Shown here: positions 9,162-17,621 of the stretch, in pieces | Layout of the letters: the number at the start of each line of letters is the position of its first letter | Numbering within the stretch: position 1 is the stretch's first letter | Notes under the pieces: model-generated | Seen by the model: only the letters and a program-made list of their open reading frames with translations | Told to the model about the DNA's origin: nothing | The model's database searches: none | Made by a program: the position numbers and the translations under genes | Assembly (NCBI GenBank): GCA_014238285.1 | Contig: JABABK010000003.1 | Location: forward strand, 62,001 to 126,000 | Source of the DNA: Hellea sp. | Lineage (GTDB): Bacteria; Pseudomonadota; Alphaproteobacteria; Caulobacterales; Maricaulaceae | Direction of reading: 5' to 3' | DNA: 64,000 nt

Positions 9162-9224
9162 AGACGTGTATTTTAGTGAACAGCGTGTTAATCGCCAGTT
9201 CAGGCTTAATTTGATAGGGAATGA

Positions 9225-9416
9225 ATGATGAAAAGGTTTGTTTTGTCGACGGCTTTAAGCCTTGTGTTTTTAGGAGCTTGCGCTCCCAAGGTTCAAATTG
9301 TTGCGCCGGACAAGCCAATTGAGATTAATCTGAATGTTAAGATTGATCAGGAAGTGCGCGTTAGGTTAGATAAGGAAGTCGAAGACCTTATCGCAGATAA
9401 CCCAGACTTGTTTTAG
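9225..9416 (+). CDS. ynbE: YnbE family outer-membrane lipoprotein
   Basis: 63 residues. A signal peptide ends in a lipobox (LVFLGAC), giving a ~45-residue mature lipoprotein with the family core VQIVAPDKPIEINLNVKID, ending DNPDLF. A TAGGGA ribosome site lies just upstream; the adjoining ATG at 9228 is an equally possible start. In E. coli YnbE multimerises at the outer membrane and docks YdbH; the same gene order here supports the same role. It lies 63 bases after ydbH, and its stop codon forms part of the ribosome site of ydbL. Confidence 0.88.
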   Translation: MMKRFVLSTALSLVFLGACAPKVQIVAPDKPIEINLNVKIDQEVRVRLDKEVEDLIADNPDLF

Positions 9417-9425
9417 GTGAAGATT

Positions 9426-9809
9426 ATGAAAACTAAATCTATCATATCGACTTTAGCGGCGGCGCTTGTTCTTGGCGGCGGCGTAGTTCTTGTGCAAAAT
9501 ATTGCACCGGTGCAGGCAGAAGCCCAAACCAACAACGCTAAGCAAATCGTCGATCAAGCCAAAGCCAGCGGCGTTCTTGGCGAAACGATTGCAGGTTATT
9601 TAGCGGCTCCAGGGTCTGCCAGCTCTGATGTTGTGAACGCCATGAATGAGATTAATATTCGCCGAAAGTCACTCTATACGCGTATGGCGCGCGACCAGAA
9701 TGTTCAAATTGAAGTTATTGCGGCTTTAACCGGTGAAAAAGTAATTGCCAAAGCCCGCAGCGGCGAAAAAGTTCTCGATAAAAATGGACAATGGATCACA
9801 ATTCCGTAA
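9426..9809 (+). CDS. ydbL: YdbL family periplasmic protein (DUF1318)
   Basis: 127 residues starting at the ATG at 9426, which has AGGTGA five bases upstream; a GTG at 9417 directly after the ynbE stop is a less likely alternative. A Sec signal peptide (about residues 1-28, cleavage near VQA-EA) is followed by the DUF1318/YdbL core: VDQAKASGVLGE, NEINIRRKSLY, and a C-terminal NGQWITIP. Third member of the ydbH-ynbE-ydbL unit; YdbL is thought to help assembly of the YdbH-YnbE bridge. Confidence 0.88.
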   Translation: MKTKSIISTLAAALVLGGGVVLVQNIAPVQAEAQTNNAKQIVDQAKASGVLGETIAGYLAAPGSASSDVVNAMNEINIRRKSLYTRMARDQNVQIEVIAALTGEKVIAKARSGEKVLDKNGQWITIP

Positions 9810-9821
9810 TTTTTTTGATCT

Positions 9822-9837
9822 TTAACAATTAGTTTAC
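9822..9837 (+). promoter_or_regulatory. Candidate CtrA box upstream of chpT (one mismatch)
   Basis: TTAA-CAATTAG-TTTAC matches the CtrA consensus TTAA-N7-TTAAC except for one base, 49 bases before the chpT start. Its placement before a gene of the CtrA relay makes it plausible, but a single degenerate box in AT-rich DNA can occur by chance. Confidence 0.35.
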
Positions 9838-9885
9838 CGGATGGGGTGATTTTGCGGGTTCATTGTCCCCCAAAACCGAGGTCCC

Positions 9886-10557
9886 ATGTCCGAGACTATT
9901 GTAAAACTCACACCATCTGATTTAGCCGCCTTAATGTGCGCCCGTATTTGTCATGACCTTGTAAGCCCCATCGGGGCTCTTGGGACCGCCCTTGAAGTCC
10001 TTGATGACGAAAGTAATGAAGACATGCATGAAGACGCTATGAACCTCGTGCGTCTTTCGGCAGGGCAAGCCTCTGATAAACTTAAATTTTTGCGCATGGC
10101 ATTTGGGGCGTCCACCTCCGCGCCGGGCGTTATTGCCATGAACGAAGTCCGTGATTTAATTGGCGAAATGTATAAAAATGGCAAAGCGAAGTTTCATTGG
10201 GATACCGCACTTGATGGGCTTGAAAAGAACCAAGCCAGGCTACTTTTAAATATGGTTATGATCGTGGTTCAAACCATACCGCGCGGCGGAGACCTGCGTA
10301 TTCAATGCGATAAAACAGGGGATGCCGTCATCCTGACGATGATCGCGGAAGGACCAAAAGCTCGTATTTATGATGATTATACCCGTAGCCTTAGCGGTAA
10401 GGCCCCGGGCGATGGTTTTGACGGGCGGACGATACAGCCTTTTTATACGGGTATGCTTGTCCGGGAGATGAAGGGCCGTATTGATAGCATGATTGATGGC
10501 GATAAAGTCACCTATACGGCGTTTTTACCTCAAATTGCGGCTAAAAACGCCGCCTAA
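9886..10557 (+). CDS. chpT: ChpT histidine phosphotransferase
   Basis: 223 residues. ChpT passes phosphate from the hybrid kinase CckA to the response regulators CtrA and CpdR, and so sets the alphaproteobacterial cell-cycle/polarity programme; it acts in the cytoplasm as a dimer. The sequence shows the DHp-like helix with the phospho-acceptor His23 in ARICHDLVSPIGAL, followed by a second helix (SDKLKFLRMAFGA) and a degenerate, non-ATP-binding HATPase-like domain that ends in MVREMKGRIDS. Full family length. It heads a run with a kinase-like protein, a CheY-like receiver and a CheR-like methyltransferase, though 109 bases separate it from the next start, so it may be its own transcript. Confidence 0.92.
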   Translation: MSETIVKLTPSDLAALMCARICHDLVSPIGALGTALEVLDDESNEDMHEDAMNLVRLSAGQASDKLKFLRMAFGASTSAPGVIAMNEVRDLIGEMYKNGKAKFHWDTALDGLEKNQARLLLNMVMIVVQTIPRGGDLRIQCDKTGDAVILTMIAEGPKARIYDDYTRSLSGKAPGDGFDGRTIQPFYTGMLVREMKGRIDSMIDGDKVTYTAFLPQIAAKNAA

Positions 10558-10666
10558 GCCAATTATAATTACTAATTTCTTTAGGTCCTTTTAACCAATT
10601 ATTGGCACTGTTTGGTAGGCTAAACCGCGATGACGAATCGTGAGTTTCAAAAAGCCAAAGGTTAGT

Positions 10667-11623
10667 ATGGTAGAAAAATGTGGAGACGATCTGGTTGCCG
10701 CTCGCAGATTTATGAATCTGTGCAGTAATCATATGCGTGAAATCTTTTCGGGCGGATCATTACCCTTAACAGATGTAATCAATCGTTTGGCCGATATTCA
10801 AAGCCAAGCAAAAATCATGCAGGCTCGCGCCGTATATAAGGCTGCGCAAACAGTGATTGACGATTTAACCAAGCGGTGTTCAGTCGAAGCTTGTGCGGGT
10901 TCTGTCGTGGCACTACAAGGTTTGATCCGTCAGTATGAAACAGGACTGAACGAGATCGTGCCCAAAATCATTCCAGCGATTGTTAAACCAGTTATGAATT
11001 TTGAAAATAGTAATATTTTGCCCATGGCGGAAAATGTACGGCAAAAACAAGCGGCTCAAATTTTAAAGCCTTTGGTGAAATTTGCGGACCCAGCGGAACA
11101 AGTTCCGTTAGTTCAGCTGCTGTCTTATGCCGCGAATGATCAGGTCGCAAAGCCAAAACTACGGCGCAGTAAAATTGACGCTATCATGCCAGGTCTAACC
11201 AATAATTTACTTAGGCTTGCGCGGACGGATGGTAAAAGTGTCAGCATTTCCTACGCCTCTGATGAGAGTCTACTGGACCAAGCAGTTTTGAATTTATTGC
11301 AAAACCAGATCGAAAACATGGGTAAGGCTATGATCAAGCACTGTGTTGAAACTCCATTATCTCGTCAAGAAAAAGGGCAAAGCCAATCAGCACATCTCGC
11401 GATCACATCGCGGATCAATGGAGATAGGTTGGATGTTCTTGTGTCTTGTGACGGTGTATCTTCTCAAACATTCGAGGGTACAGACTTGATATCCGCGCTA
11501 GCGGAATTAGGCGCTCAGTCATTAGTGAGCACTAAAGACGGTTTAACTCGCATCGAAATTTACCATATTCCGCTTAATGCCAATAATGTTGGTTGTCGCC
11601 CTAAACGGGAGGCCGCGTTATGA
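10667..11623 (+). CDS. Degenerate CheA/histidine-kinase-like protein
   Basis: 318 residues from the ATG at 10667 (AAAGG upstream; a GTG 27 bases earlier is less likely). Residues 1-110 are helical with a heptad pattern like an HPt domain (SQAKIMQARAVYKAAQ), but where CheA-type HPt domains carry the phospho-acceptor His there is none. The second half has a dimerisation-like helix region and a weak HATPase-like fold (DQAVLNLLQNQIENMG in place of an N-box) without recognisable G boxes. It overlaps the CheY-like gene by four bases (ATGA), which in turn overlaps the CheR-like gene, so the three are one translational unit. Probably a non-catalytic scaffold or phosphotransfer relative; this is inference. 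Confidence 0.5.
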   Translation: MVEKCGDDLVAARRFMNLCSNHMREIFSGGSLPLTDVINRLADIQSQAKIMQARAVYKAAQTVIDDLTKRCSVEACAGSVVALQGLIRQYETGLNEIVPKIIPAIVKPVMNFENSNILPMAENVRQKQAAQILKPLVKFADPAEQVPLVQLLSYAANDQVAKPKLRRSKIDAIMPGLTNNLLRLARTDGKSVSISYASDESLLDQAVLNLLQNQIENMGKAMIKHCVETPLSRQEKGQSQSAHLAITSRINGDRLDVLVSCDGVSSQTFEGTDLISALAELGAQSLVSTKDGLTRIEIYHIPLNANNVGCRPKREAAL

Positions 11624-11991
11624 GAACTTGCCTTGTTGTCGATAATTCCAAGATGATACGCCGGGTTGCAGGACGGATTCTATCCGAGCTAAAGTTCTCG
11701 ACCGAAGAAGCTGAAAATGGCCAAGTGGCTTTGAACCATTGCCGCTCTAAAATGCCAGATGCTATTTTAGTGGATTGGAATATGCCGGTTATGGACGGGC
11801 TCAGTTTTGTAAAGGCACTGAGGCTCGAAACTGGCGGTAAAAAACCGATCGTTCTGTTTTGCACGGCGGAACGGGACGTCATTAAAATCGCTGAAGCCTT
11901 AGATGCTGGGGCTGACGAATATATCATGAAACCTTTTGATAGCGATATTATTGCGAGCAAGCTTCATCAGGTCGGTTTATTAGTGTCATGA
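11620..11991 (+). CDS. CheY-like single-domain response regulator
   Basis: 123 residues, a complete receiver domain with no output domain. Phospho-acceptor Asp52 lies in LVDWNMPVMDG; conserved Thr82 (FCTAE) and Lys104 (MKPFD) are present. The acidic pocket is D8-N9 instead of the common D-D pair, which can still bind Mg. Start ATG overlaps the previous stop and its own stop overlaps the next start (ATGA both times). Its neighbours suggest it signals within a ChpT-linked chemotaxis-like module of the kind found beside chpT in Caulobacter relatives, not at a flagellar motor; that last point is inference. Confidence 0.85.
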   Translation: MRTCLVVDNSKMIRRVAGRILSELKFSTEEAENGQVALNHCRSKMPDAILVDWNMPVMDGLSFVKALRLETGGKKPIVLFCTAERDVIKIAEALDAGADEYIMKPFDSDIIASKLHQVGLLVS

Positions 11992-12887
11992 GTGTCGTCC
12001 TTAGCCTTAAGCCTAGTTATTACGAGGCCCTAAAGAGGCTAACATTGGAACTTGCTGGGATCCATTTGGGCGATGACCATGCCTTTCTTGTTGAAACCCG
12101 GTTAAGTGTCTTAGCGCGCCAAGAAGGCTATCAAAGCCTAACTCAGATGATAGATGATTTGTTTGGCCAAGGGCAAACACGCCTCGCCGTGAAAGTCGTT
12201 TCTTCACTGCTGGAGCGCGACACACATTTTAATCCAGACCCTAACGGGATGGAGACAATCGAGCATTTTTTACTGCCGACTCTGCGTAACGCTGCCCAGA
12301 GCCACGAAATTCGGATATTGTCATTTGCCTGTAGCAGCGGACAGGAACCTTACTCTCTGGCCATCCAAGCCGATAAATTTTTAATAGAATATCCTGGAAT
12401 GGATATTACTATTTTGGGGGTTGATTATCCGTCTCCAGCCTTGAAGCGCGCGGAAGAAGGCAAGTATACGCATTTTGAAGTACAGCGCGGCCTGCCAATT
12501 AGAGACCTTATTACATATTTTGACCGAGCCGGAGAAGATTGGATTGTTAAACCTGTATTGAAAGACTTTGTGAGATTTAAAGAATTTCACTTACTCTCAA
12601 AACTGGATAGTCTTGGTCAGTTTGATTTGGTCCTCTTTCGAAATAGCTTGCCCTATTATTCCTCACCCGCGCAGATAAGGGTCATTCGTAGTCTTGCCTC
12701 AGTCGTTCGGCCTGAAGGGTTTTTGATGTTTGGCTCCAAAGAAGATTTTCCTCAAGTGAGTTATGGCTTTGATGTTATGGAAGATTATCCTCACATGCTT
12801 CAGAAGAAACCCGCAGAAATAATAGAGCCAGTAGAGGTCACCATACCGGCGCCGTTAGTGGAATATATACCTGGGCAAAGCGCCTAA
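11988..12887 (+). CDS. CheR-like SAM-dependent methyltransferase
   Basis: 299 residues with the CheR layout: an N-terminal helical domain (residues 1-75) and a methyltransferase domain. SAM-binding motif I is SFACSSGQEPYSLA (canonical CheR: S-A-A-S-T-G-E-E-P-Y-S), motif II ILGVDYPSPAL, then GKYTHFEVQRGLP, and FDLVLFRNSLPYYS in place of FDLIFCRNVLIYF. The canonical T-N-E-T-x-F-F-R motif near the active site is replaced by LLERDTHFNPD (about residues 74-84), so receptor methylation as in classical chemotaxis is uncertain. A ~30-residue Pro/Glu-rich tail replaces the usual pentapeptide-receptor contacts. Last gene of the chpT-linked unit; convergent with the DegP-like gene 16 bases on. Confidence 0.8.
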   Translation: MSVVLSLKPSYYEALKRLTLELAGIHLGDDHAFLVETRLSVLARQEGYQSLTQMIDDLFGQGQTRLAVKVVSSLLERDTHFNPDPNGMETIEHFLLPTLRNAAQSHEIRILSFACSSGQEPYSLAIQADKFLIEYPGMDITILGVDYPSPALKRAEEGKYTHFEVQRGLPIRDLITYFDRAGEDWIVKPVLKDFVRFKEFHLLSKLDSLGQFDLVLFRNSLPYYSSPAQIRVIRSLASVVRPEGFLMFGSKEDFPQVSYGFDVMEDYPHMLQKKPAEIIEPVEVTIPAPLVEYIPGQSA

Positions 12888-12903
12888 GCCTAACTATTTT
12901 AAA

Positions 12904-14334
12904 CTAGCGAACAGCCACAAATAGATTTGTCCCGCTTCGTTCTATGGCGAGCGCATAGGGGCTCTCATCTTCGCTGATCGCTTGTTCAAATTCATTTAAG
13001 TTTTGAACCGTCTGATTGCTAACTTTGCGGATGATGTCGCCTTTTTGAAGGCCAGCGCGTGCCGCTTTAGATCCGGATTCAACTGACACAACATAAACAC
13101 CCTCTTCGCCGCCGCGAAGTTCCATATCTTCTGGAATATTAGTAAGCTTCGCACCCGAGAAACTCTCAAGCGACGGAATGTCATCGATAGATTTGGCGTC
13201 GAGTACATCGCGCTCTTCTTTGGTCTCCTCGACGGTAATTCTGGTTGTCCGGCGACGTCCGTCCCGTAGATATGTCAGATCAGATCGCGTGCCGGGTTCA
13301 ACTAATCCAACAGCATTACGAATATCGTTAGAATTTCGAATATCGTCTCCGTTAAATTCGATGATGATATCGCCGGGCTCAAGTCCTGCTTTTTCGGCAG
13401 GACTGTCGTCACTGACATCATTGACCAATGCGCCGTTAAGCGTGCCAAGGCCCATGGCTTCTTGGAGCGCCGGATCGATATCGCGAATAGTCACGCCAAT
13501 GCGTCCTCGGCGAACTTCACCGTATGAGACAAGTTGGTTCATGACGGTTTTGGCGATCTTAACAGGGACCGCAAATCCGATGCCGTTATTGCCGCCTGAG
13601 CGTGAAATAATCATGGAGTTGATACCAATAAGCTCGCCTTTGGAATTGATCAAAGCGCCGCCCGAATTGCCTGGGTTGATAGAGGCATCGGTCTGGATCA
13701 TGTCTTGAAGACTGTCTCCGCCCATATAACGGCCCGTCGCGCTAACGATTCCAGAGGTGACTGTATGCTCAAACCCAAATGGATTACCAATAGCAACCAC
13801 ATAGTCGCCAACGCGTGTGGAGTCCTCGGGCGCAAATGGTACATCCCGCAAATCACTACTGTCGATTTTTAAGACCGCAATATCGGTTTTTTCATCACCG
13901 CCAATCAGCGTGGCTTCAACTTCGCGTTTGTCTTGTAGGGTAACGGTAATTTCGTCGGCATTATTGACGACGTGGTGATTGGTCAGAACATAACCATTTT
14001 GGGCGTCGACGATGACGCCAGATCCGATGGAGCCTCTACGGCGGTTATCTTGCTGCCGCGGCTGTCCAAAGAAACGTTCGAAAAATTCATCGGCTTCCGG
14101 ACTGCCACTGCTATTGGATTTGGCTTTAGCCTTGCCTTCAGTCCTAATGCTGACAACGGCTGGCGTGACTTGATCCAGCAGCGGTGCCATGGTCAGGACG
14201 CCTCGGCTTTTATCCATGGTCAGAGCGCTGCTTTGGCCAATGGCGATTGCCGGGCTAAAAAGATTGTCTGAGATCGCGATAGGGGCTGCGACCAGTAGGG
14301 CTCCGATGGCAGAGGCCAGCAAAAGTTTTCGCAT
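12904..14334 (-). CDS. Do/DegP-DegQ family periplasmic serine protease
   Basis: 476 residues: signal peptide (about 1-33), trypsin-like domain with catalytic His121 (TNHHVV), Asp151 (TDIAVLKI) and Ser224 (PGNSGGAL), then two PDZ domains (about 275-365 and 385-470). All catalytic residues are present and length is typical. It degrades or refolds damaged envelope proteins in the periplasm. A short Q-linker with QPRQQDNRRR precedes the protease domain, as in the LA loop of Deg proteases. A clear AAGGA site precedes the ATG. Divergent from coq4. Confidence 0.92.
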   Translation of the reverse strand: MRKLLLASAIGALLVAAPIAISDNLFSPAIAIGQSSALTMDKSRGVLTMAPLLDQVTPAVVSIRTEGKAKAKSNSSGSPEADEFFERFFGQPRQQDNRRRGSIGSGVIVDAQNGYVLTNHHVVNNADEITVTLQDKREVEATLIGGDEKTDIAVLKIDSSDLRDVPFAPEDSTRVGDYVVAIGNPFGFEHTVTSGIVSATGRYMGGDSLQDMIQTDASINPGNSGGALINSKGELIGINSMIISRSGGNNGIGFAVPVKIAKTVMNQLVSYGEVRRGRIGVTIRDIDPALQEAMGLGTLNGALVNDVSDDSPAEKAGLEPGDIIIEFNGDDIRNSNDIRNAVGLVEPGTRSDLTYLRDGRRRTTRITVEETKEERDVLDAKSIDDIPSLESFSGAKLTNIPEDMELRGGEEGVYVVSVESGSKAARAGLQKGDIIRKVSNQTVQNLNEFEQAISEDESPYALAIERSGTNLFVAVR

Positions 14335-14526
14335 GTGTATTCCTTTTATGGGTCTTGTTTTTGTTTTAGGGTCAAACGGAATTTAATTTATCTATGCAAA
14401 TACACAAGTAATGTGGGCATATTCTGAACGCTTTTTAATAATTATATCAAAAATCATTCAGTTTTGAATAACGATTAAAGTGTTTTGTGTTTTGACCCAA
14501 CTAAATGGATGACCTATTAGGCTGCT

Positions 14527-15288
14527 ATGACCATAAATATTGATACAAACCGTCCCAAAGCTAAAATTCGTCCTGTTAAGGCCATGCAGCATATGAAGCT
14601 TCTGCTCGCAGATAAAGAAGATACGCTTCAAGTCTTCCATATCATGGAAAATCTCAATGGGAATAATTCGGTTAGAAAATTAAAACAATTTGTTAAAACT
14701 GAAAAAGGCGCCGCGCGGATGAGTGAACGCCGGGAGCTTCCAGCGATTTTGGATGATCATGAGGCTTTAAAAAAGCTTCCAGAAGGAACTGTAGGCCGCG
14801 CCTATGTTAATTTCATGGAGCGTGAAGGATTATCAGCCGCAGGTCTCGTTGAAGAGAGCGAAAAATGGTATGACGGGGAAGACCGTTATGAAGATGACCT
14901 CGCCGTGTATGAATGCCGTATGCGCGACACCCATGATCTTCTGCACGTCCTAACCGGCTATGGCCGGGATCAGCTCGGCGAAACCAGTGTTCTTGCTTTT
15001 AGTCACGCTCACAATGGCGGGCTTGGTAATCTGTTCATCGCTTATATGGGTGCACGGCAACTTGCTAAAATGACGCCTAGAAATGCAAAAGTCATGGCCA
15101 GCGTAAAAGAAGCACGTAAAAATGGCCGTGAGAGCCTACCGCTCATGCATGAAGATATTGTTGCTCTATTGCGCGAGCCTTTGGAAGCTACCCGTAAGCG
15201 TATGAATATTCGTGAACCACTGGCGTATAAATATGCGCTTAGCCATTTGCACAATGTCGGATATGACGGACAGCTATCTGCCGCTTAA
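14527..15288 (+). CDS. coq4: Coq4 family ubiquinone biosynthesis protein
   Basis: 253 residues. The family's Zn-binding signature H-D-x-x-H followed eleven residues later by E is present as HDLLHVLTGYGRDQLGE. Coq4 supports ubiquinone biosynthesis, in alphaproteobacteria and mitochondria, with a proposed role in oxidative decarboxylation of the quinone head group; it acts at the inner face of the membrane. Start at the ATG 14527; no strong ribosome site is visible. Alone on its strand between the DegP-like gene and a convergent minus-strand cluster. Confidence 0.9.
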   Translation: MTINIDTNRPKAKIRPVKAMQHMKLLLADKEDTLQVFHIMENLNGNNSVRKLKQFVKTEKGAARMSERRELPAILDDHEALKKLPEGTVGRAYVNFMEREGLSAAGLVEESEKWYDGEDRYEDDLAVYECRMRDTHDLLHVLTGYGRDQLGETSVLAFSHAHNGGLGNLFIAYMGARQLAKMTPRNAKVMASVKEARKNGRESLPLMHEDIVALLREPLEATRKRMNIREPLAYKYALSHLHNVGYDGQLSAA

Positions 15289-15306
15289 GGCATTACTAGT
15301 TGAGAA

Positions 15307-15516
15307 CTAATTACGTCCTGTTTCCAATCCCATCAGATTGACCAGGTGAACCAAGACCATAAAGCCTGTGGCGAAAGAGGCCAGGCAAGGCAGTATCCAC
15401 GGGATAAGCGGCGCCGCTTTAAGGCTCTCTCGTTTTTGAAAGTGCTTATAAAAACACCCGGCTGCGATGAGCGCGCAAGTGGCCAGAGCTATAATGGAAA
15501 GAATGAGGTCGGTCAT
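15307..15516 (-). CDS. Small membrane protein, two helices, unknown
   Basis: 69 residues with two hydrophobic segments (about 4-22 and 38-60) joined by a basic loop (YKHFQKRESLK). It sits 26 bases after the HIT gene in the same direction, which supports co-transcription. No family recognised; alphaproteobacteria often carry such short membrane proteins. Coding status rests on length, membrane pattern and spacing only. Confidence 0.55.
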   Translation of the reverse strand: MTDLILSIIALATCALIAAGCFYKHFQKRESLKAAPLIPWILPCLASFATGFMVLVHLVNLMGLETGRN

Positions 15517-15542
15517 TTTGGGTTTCTTGTAAGATCCAATTA

Positions 15543-15965
15543 TTACAGCGTTGAAAATCCGCCAATATCTGCCTGTTCGAGTAAACGCAATATATTCTTT
15601 GTCGCATCATCTGAATACGGTTTCAAAGGGTGCTTACCCCATATCGGTCCCGGCCAAGCAGGATCATTGTCATAGCGCACAATATGGTGGATATGAAGCT
15701 GCGGGGTGACATTGCCAAGGGCAGCTACATTGAGCTTCTGACCGTCGAATATATCCATGATTGCTGTACTAAAAATTCGGCTTTCAAGCCATAGCTGTTC
15801 ATGGTCTTTTTGCGTGAGGTTGATTGTGTCTTTGACGTTGTTGCGTTTGGGTACAAGCACGAACCAAGGGTAGGTCGCGTCATTAATCAATAGGACATGA
15901 CATAACGCAAATTCGCCCATAGGAATACCGTCACGTTTTAGGTCTGAATGTAGTTCAAAGCTCAT
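15543..15965 (-). CDS. HIT-family nucleotide-binding protein
   Basis: 140 residues starting at the ATG at 15965, two bases after the queG stop (TGATATG), in place of a longer frame overlapping queG. The HIT active site appears as VTPQLHIHHIVR, followed by the subgroup motif DPAWPGPIWG, typical of the alphaproteobacterial HIT-like proteins. These hydrolyse or bind nucleotide phosphates; the exact substrate cannot be read. Likely co-expressed with queG. Confidence 0.85.
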   Translation of the reverse strand: MSFELHSDLKRDGIPMGEFALCHVLLINDATYPWFVLVPKRNNVKDTINLTQKDHEQLWLESRIFSTAIMDIFDGQKLNVAALGNVTPQLHIHHIVRYDNDPAWPGPIWGKHPLKPYSDDATKNILRLLEQADIGGFSTL

Positions 15966-15966
15966 A

Positions 15967-16998
15967 TCAATGTTCCAAACGTTTTTTCGCCCAGCTTGCA
16001 GCATCTGCCAGCACAGGATCAGAGTGATCTATATAAGGCGTGGTTGATGTTTTTAAAGCTGAAACACCACTATTTCCTATGGCGTATAAAACATTACGAA
16101 TGAAACGTGCCCAGCCAATTCGTTTGATCGGCGAGCCGGCGAACTTTTTACGAAACTCTTGTTCGTCCAGGGCGACGAGCTCTTTAAGCCTCGGCGCGTT
16201 AAGATCATCCCGGGCTTGCAGCTTTATCTCGTTTGAGGTTTGTGCGAATTTATTCCATGGGCAGACGGCCAAACAATCATCACAGCCATAAATATGATTG
16301 CCCATGAGAGCGCGCAGCTCTTCATCTATGGGCCCTGCATGTTCAATCGTTAGGTAGGAAATGCACTTGCGAGCATCAAGTTTATAGGGAGCCGGGAAGG
16401 CATTGGTTGGACAGATATCTAGGCAGGATGTGCAGCTGCCGCAATGATCAATCTCCGGCGCGGTGGGCTCGATGATCGCGTCCGTCAAAATCGTACCTAT
16501 AAAAAGCCAGCTCCCAAAGTCACGGCTAACCAAATTCGTATGCTTACCTTGCCAGCCAAGCCCTGCCTGCGCGGCGAGCGGCTTTTCCATCAGCGGGGCT
16601 GTGTCCACAAATACTTTCACATCTGCGCCGAGTTCACGGGCCAGCAGGCCCGCCAATTCCTTGAGCCGGCCCTTCATTAGTTCATGATAATCACGGTGGC
16701 GGGCATATACCGATATGGTCCCAAGTTCAGGCTTTGACAGAGTTACCATCGGGTCCGTCTCCGGCCCGTAGTTCATCCCAAGCACAATGGCTGACTTTGT
16801 TTCTGTCCACATGTTTTGCGGATGAGATCGACGGTCCTGCGTACTTTTCATCCAGTCCATCGTGCCGTGATGATTGTTGGTAATATACTCAGCCAGCCAT
16901 TCAGGGATGCGCCTATCAAGGCCCGTGACATCCGCAATAAAGGGAGCGGTGAAGCCAAGTTTTTCAGCGCGGGTTATGAAGGGTTTTGGTAAGGACAT
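15967..16998 (-). CDS. queG: Epoxyqueuosine reductase QueG
   Basis: 343 residues from the ATG at 16998 (a TTG two codons upstream is less likely). QueG uses cobalamin and two [4Fe-4S] clusters to reduce epoxyqueuosine to queuosine in the tRNA wobble position. Cluster motifs are complete: CGSCTSCLDICPTNAF and CDDCLAVCPWNKFA. The N-terminal YARHRDYHELM region and EKPLAAQAGLGWQGKH match the family core, including the catalytic Asp region VFVDTAPLMEK. Full length. Cytoplasmic; followed immediately by a HIT gene. Confidence 0.93.
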   Translation of the reverse strand: MSLPKPFITRAEKLGFTAPFIADVTGLDRRIPEWLAEYITNNHHGTMDWMKSTQDRRSHPQNMWTETKSAIVLGMNYGPETDPMVTLSKPELGTISVYARHRDYHELMKGRLKELAGLLARELGADVKVFVDTAPLMEKPLAAQAGLGWQGKHTNLVSRDFGSWLFIGTILTDAIIEPTAPEIDHCGSCTSCLDICPTNAFPAPYKLDARKCISYLTIEHAGPIDEELRALMGNHIYGCDDCLAVCPWNKFAQTSNEIKLQARDDLNAPRLKELVALDEQEFRKKFAGSPIKRIGWARFIRNVLYAIGNSGVSALKTSTTPYIDHSDPVLADAASWAKKRLEH

Positions 16999-17015
16999 AG
17001 CCAAGCTTGATAACG

Positions 17016-17612
17016 CTACATAACACGATTAATTTCGGTGTACTCGCCCTTAACCCTTAGAGTGACGTCAACGGTTACATCGCTTCTATTGCGCCAATAC
17101 CAGCCATGGACGCCGTCAAATTCGGCTTTGAAGGAGCCTGTATCCGAAGTCTCAGCTTTGCCTTGGCGATAGCTGATAAAGGCTTTGTTGTCTCCGTCGG
17201 CGTGGAGGTCGGAGTTTAGATGACCCTGGTTTGTCACCCATTCATAATCCGCAAACCCGCCTTTGATCATGGTGAGTTTAACTTCGGCCGCTGCGCCGGG
17301 TTCAAGGGTGACCGTTGTTTCATCGCTCCAGGCAATCACAACGATCTCTGGCTCAATATTAGCAGTCTCTACTGTTTCGACGATACCCAGAGCAGATTGT
17401 TGATTTGCTTCACTAGCAAGCTGCTGCTTAATTTCGCCCATATCAGTCAGGCCAAGAACGCCGCCGATACGGGTAGGGTCAATGCCGTACTCAGCAGGGA
17501 GGATAACCGTTACCAGTAGAGCGGCCGCCGTAACCGCAGCAATAATCGTTGAGCGAATTAATTTGCGTTTGGACGGTAGATCCGCGCGATTAGGCTTGTC
17601 TGAATTATACAT
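17016..17612 (-). CDS. Single-pass transmembrane anchor protein, partner of the HupE-like protein
   Basis: 198 residues: a basic cytoplasmic start, one membrane helix (about 20-40), then a soluble periplasmic beta domain with EVKLTMIKGGFADYEW and HGWYWRNRS. This pattern is that of proteins often labelled 'transmembrane anchor protein' found next to HupE/UreJ homologues. An AGGAG ribosome site overlaps the stop codon of the HupE-like gene 9 bases upstream, so they are co-translated. Together they probably form a membrane complex for metal (Ni/Co-like) handling; the metal is inferred from the HupE relation only. Confidence 0.7.
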   Translation of the reverse strand: MYNSDKPNRADLPSKRKLIRSTIIAAVTAAALLVTVILPAEYGIDPTRIGGVLGLTDMGEIKQQLASEANQQSALGIVETVETANIEPEIVVIAWSDETTVTLEPGAAAEVKLTMIKGGFADYEWVTNQGHLNSDLHADGDNKAFISYRQGKAETSDTGSFKAEFDGVHGWYWRNRSDVTVDVTLRVKGEYTEINRVM

Positions 17613-17621
17613 AGTATGCTC

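Noticed and set aside
10640..10666. GTG start for the kinase-like gene
   Set aside because: The ATG at 10667 has AAAGG at proper distance; the GTG has none.
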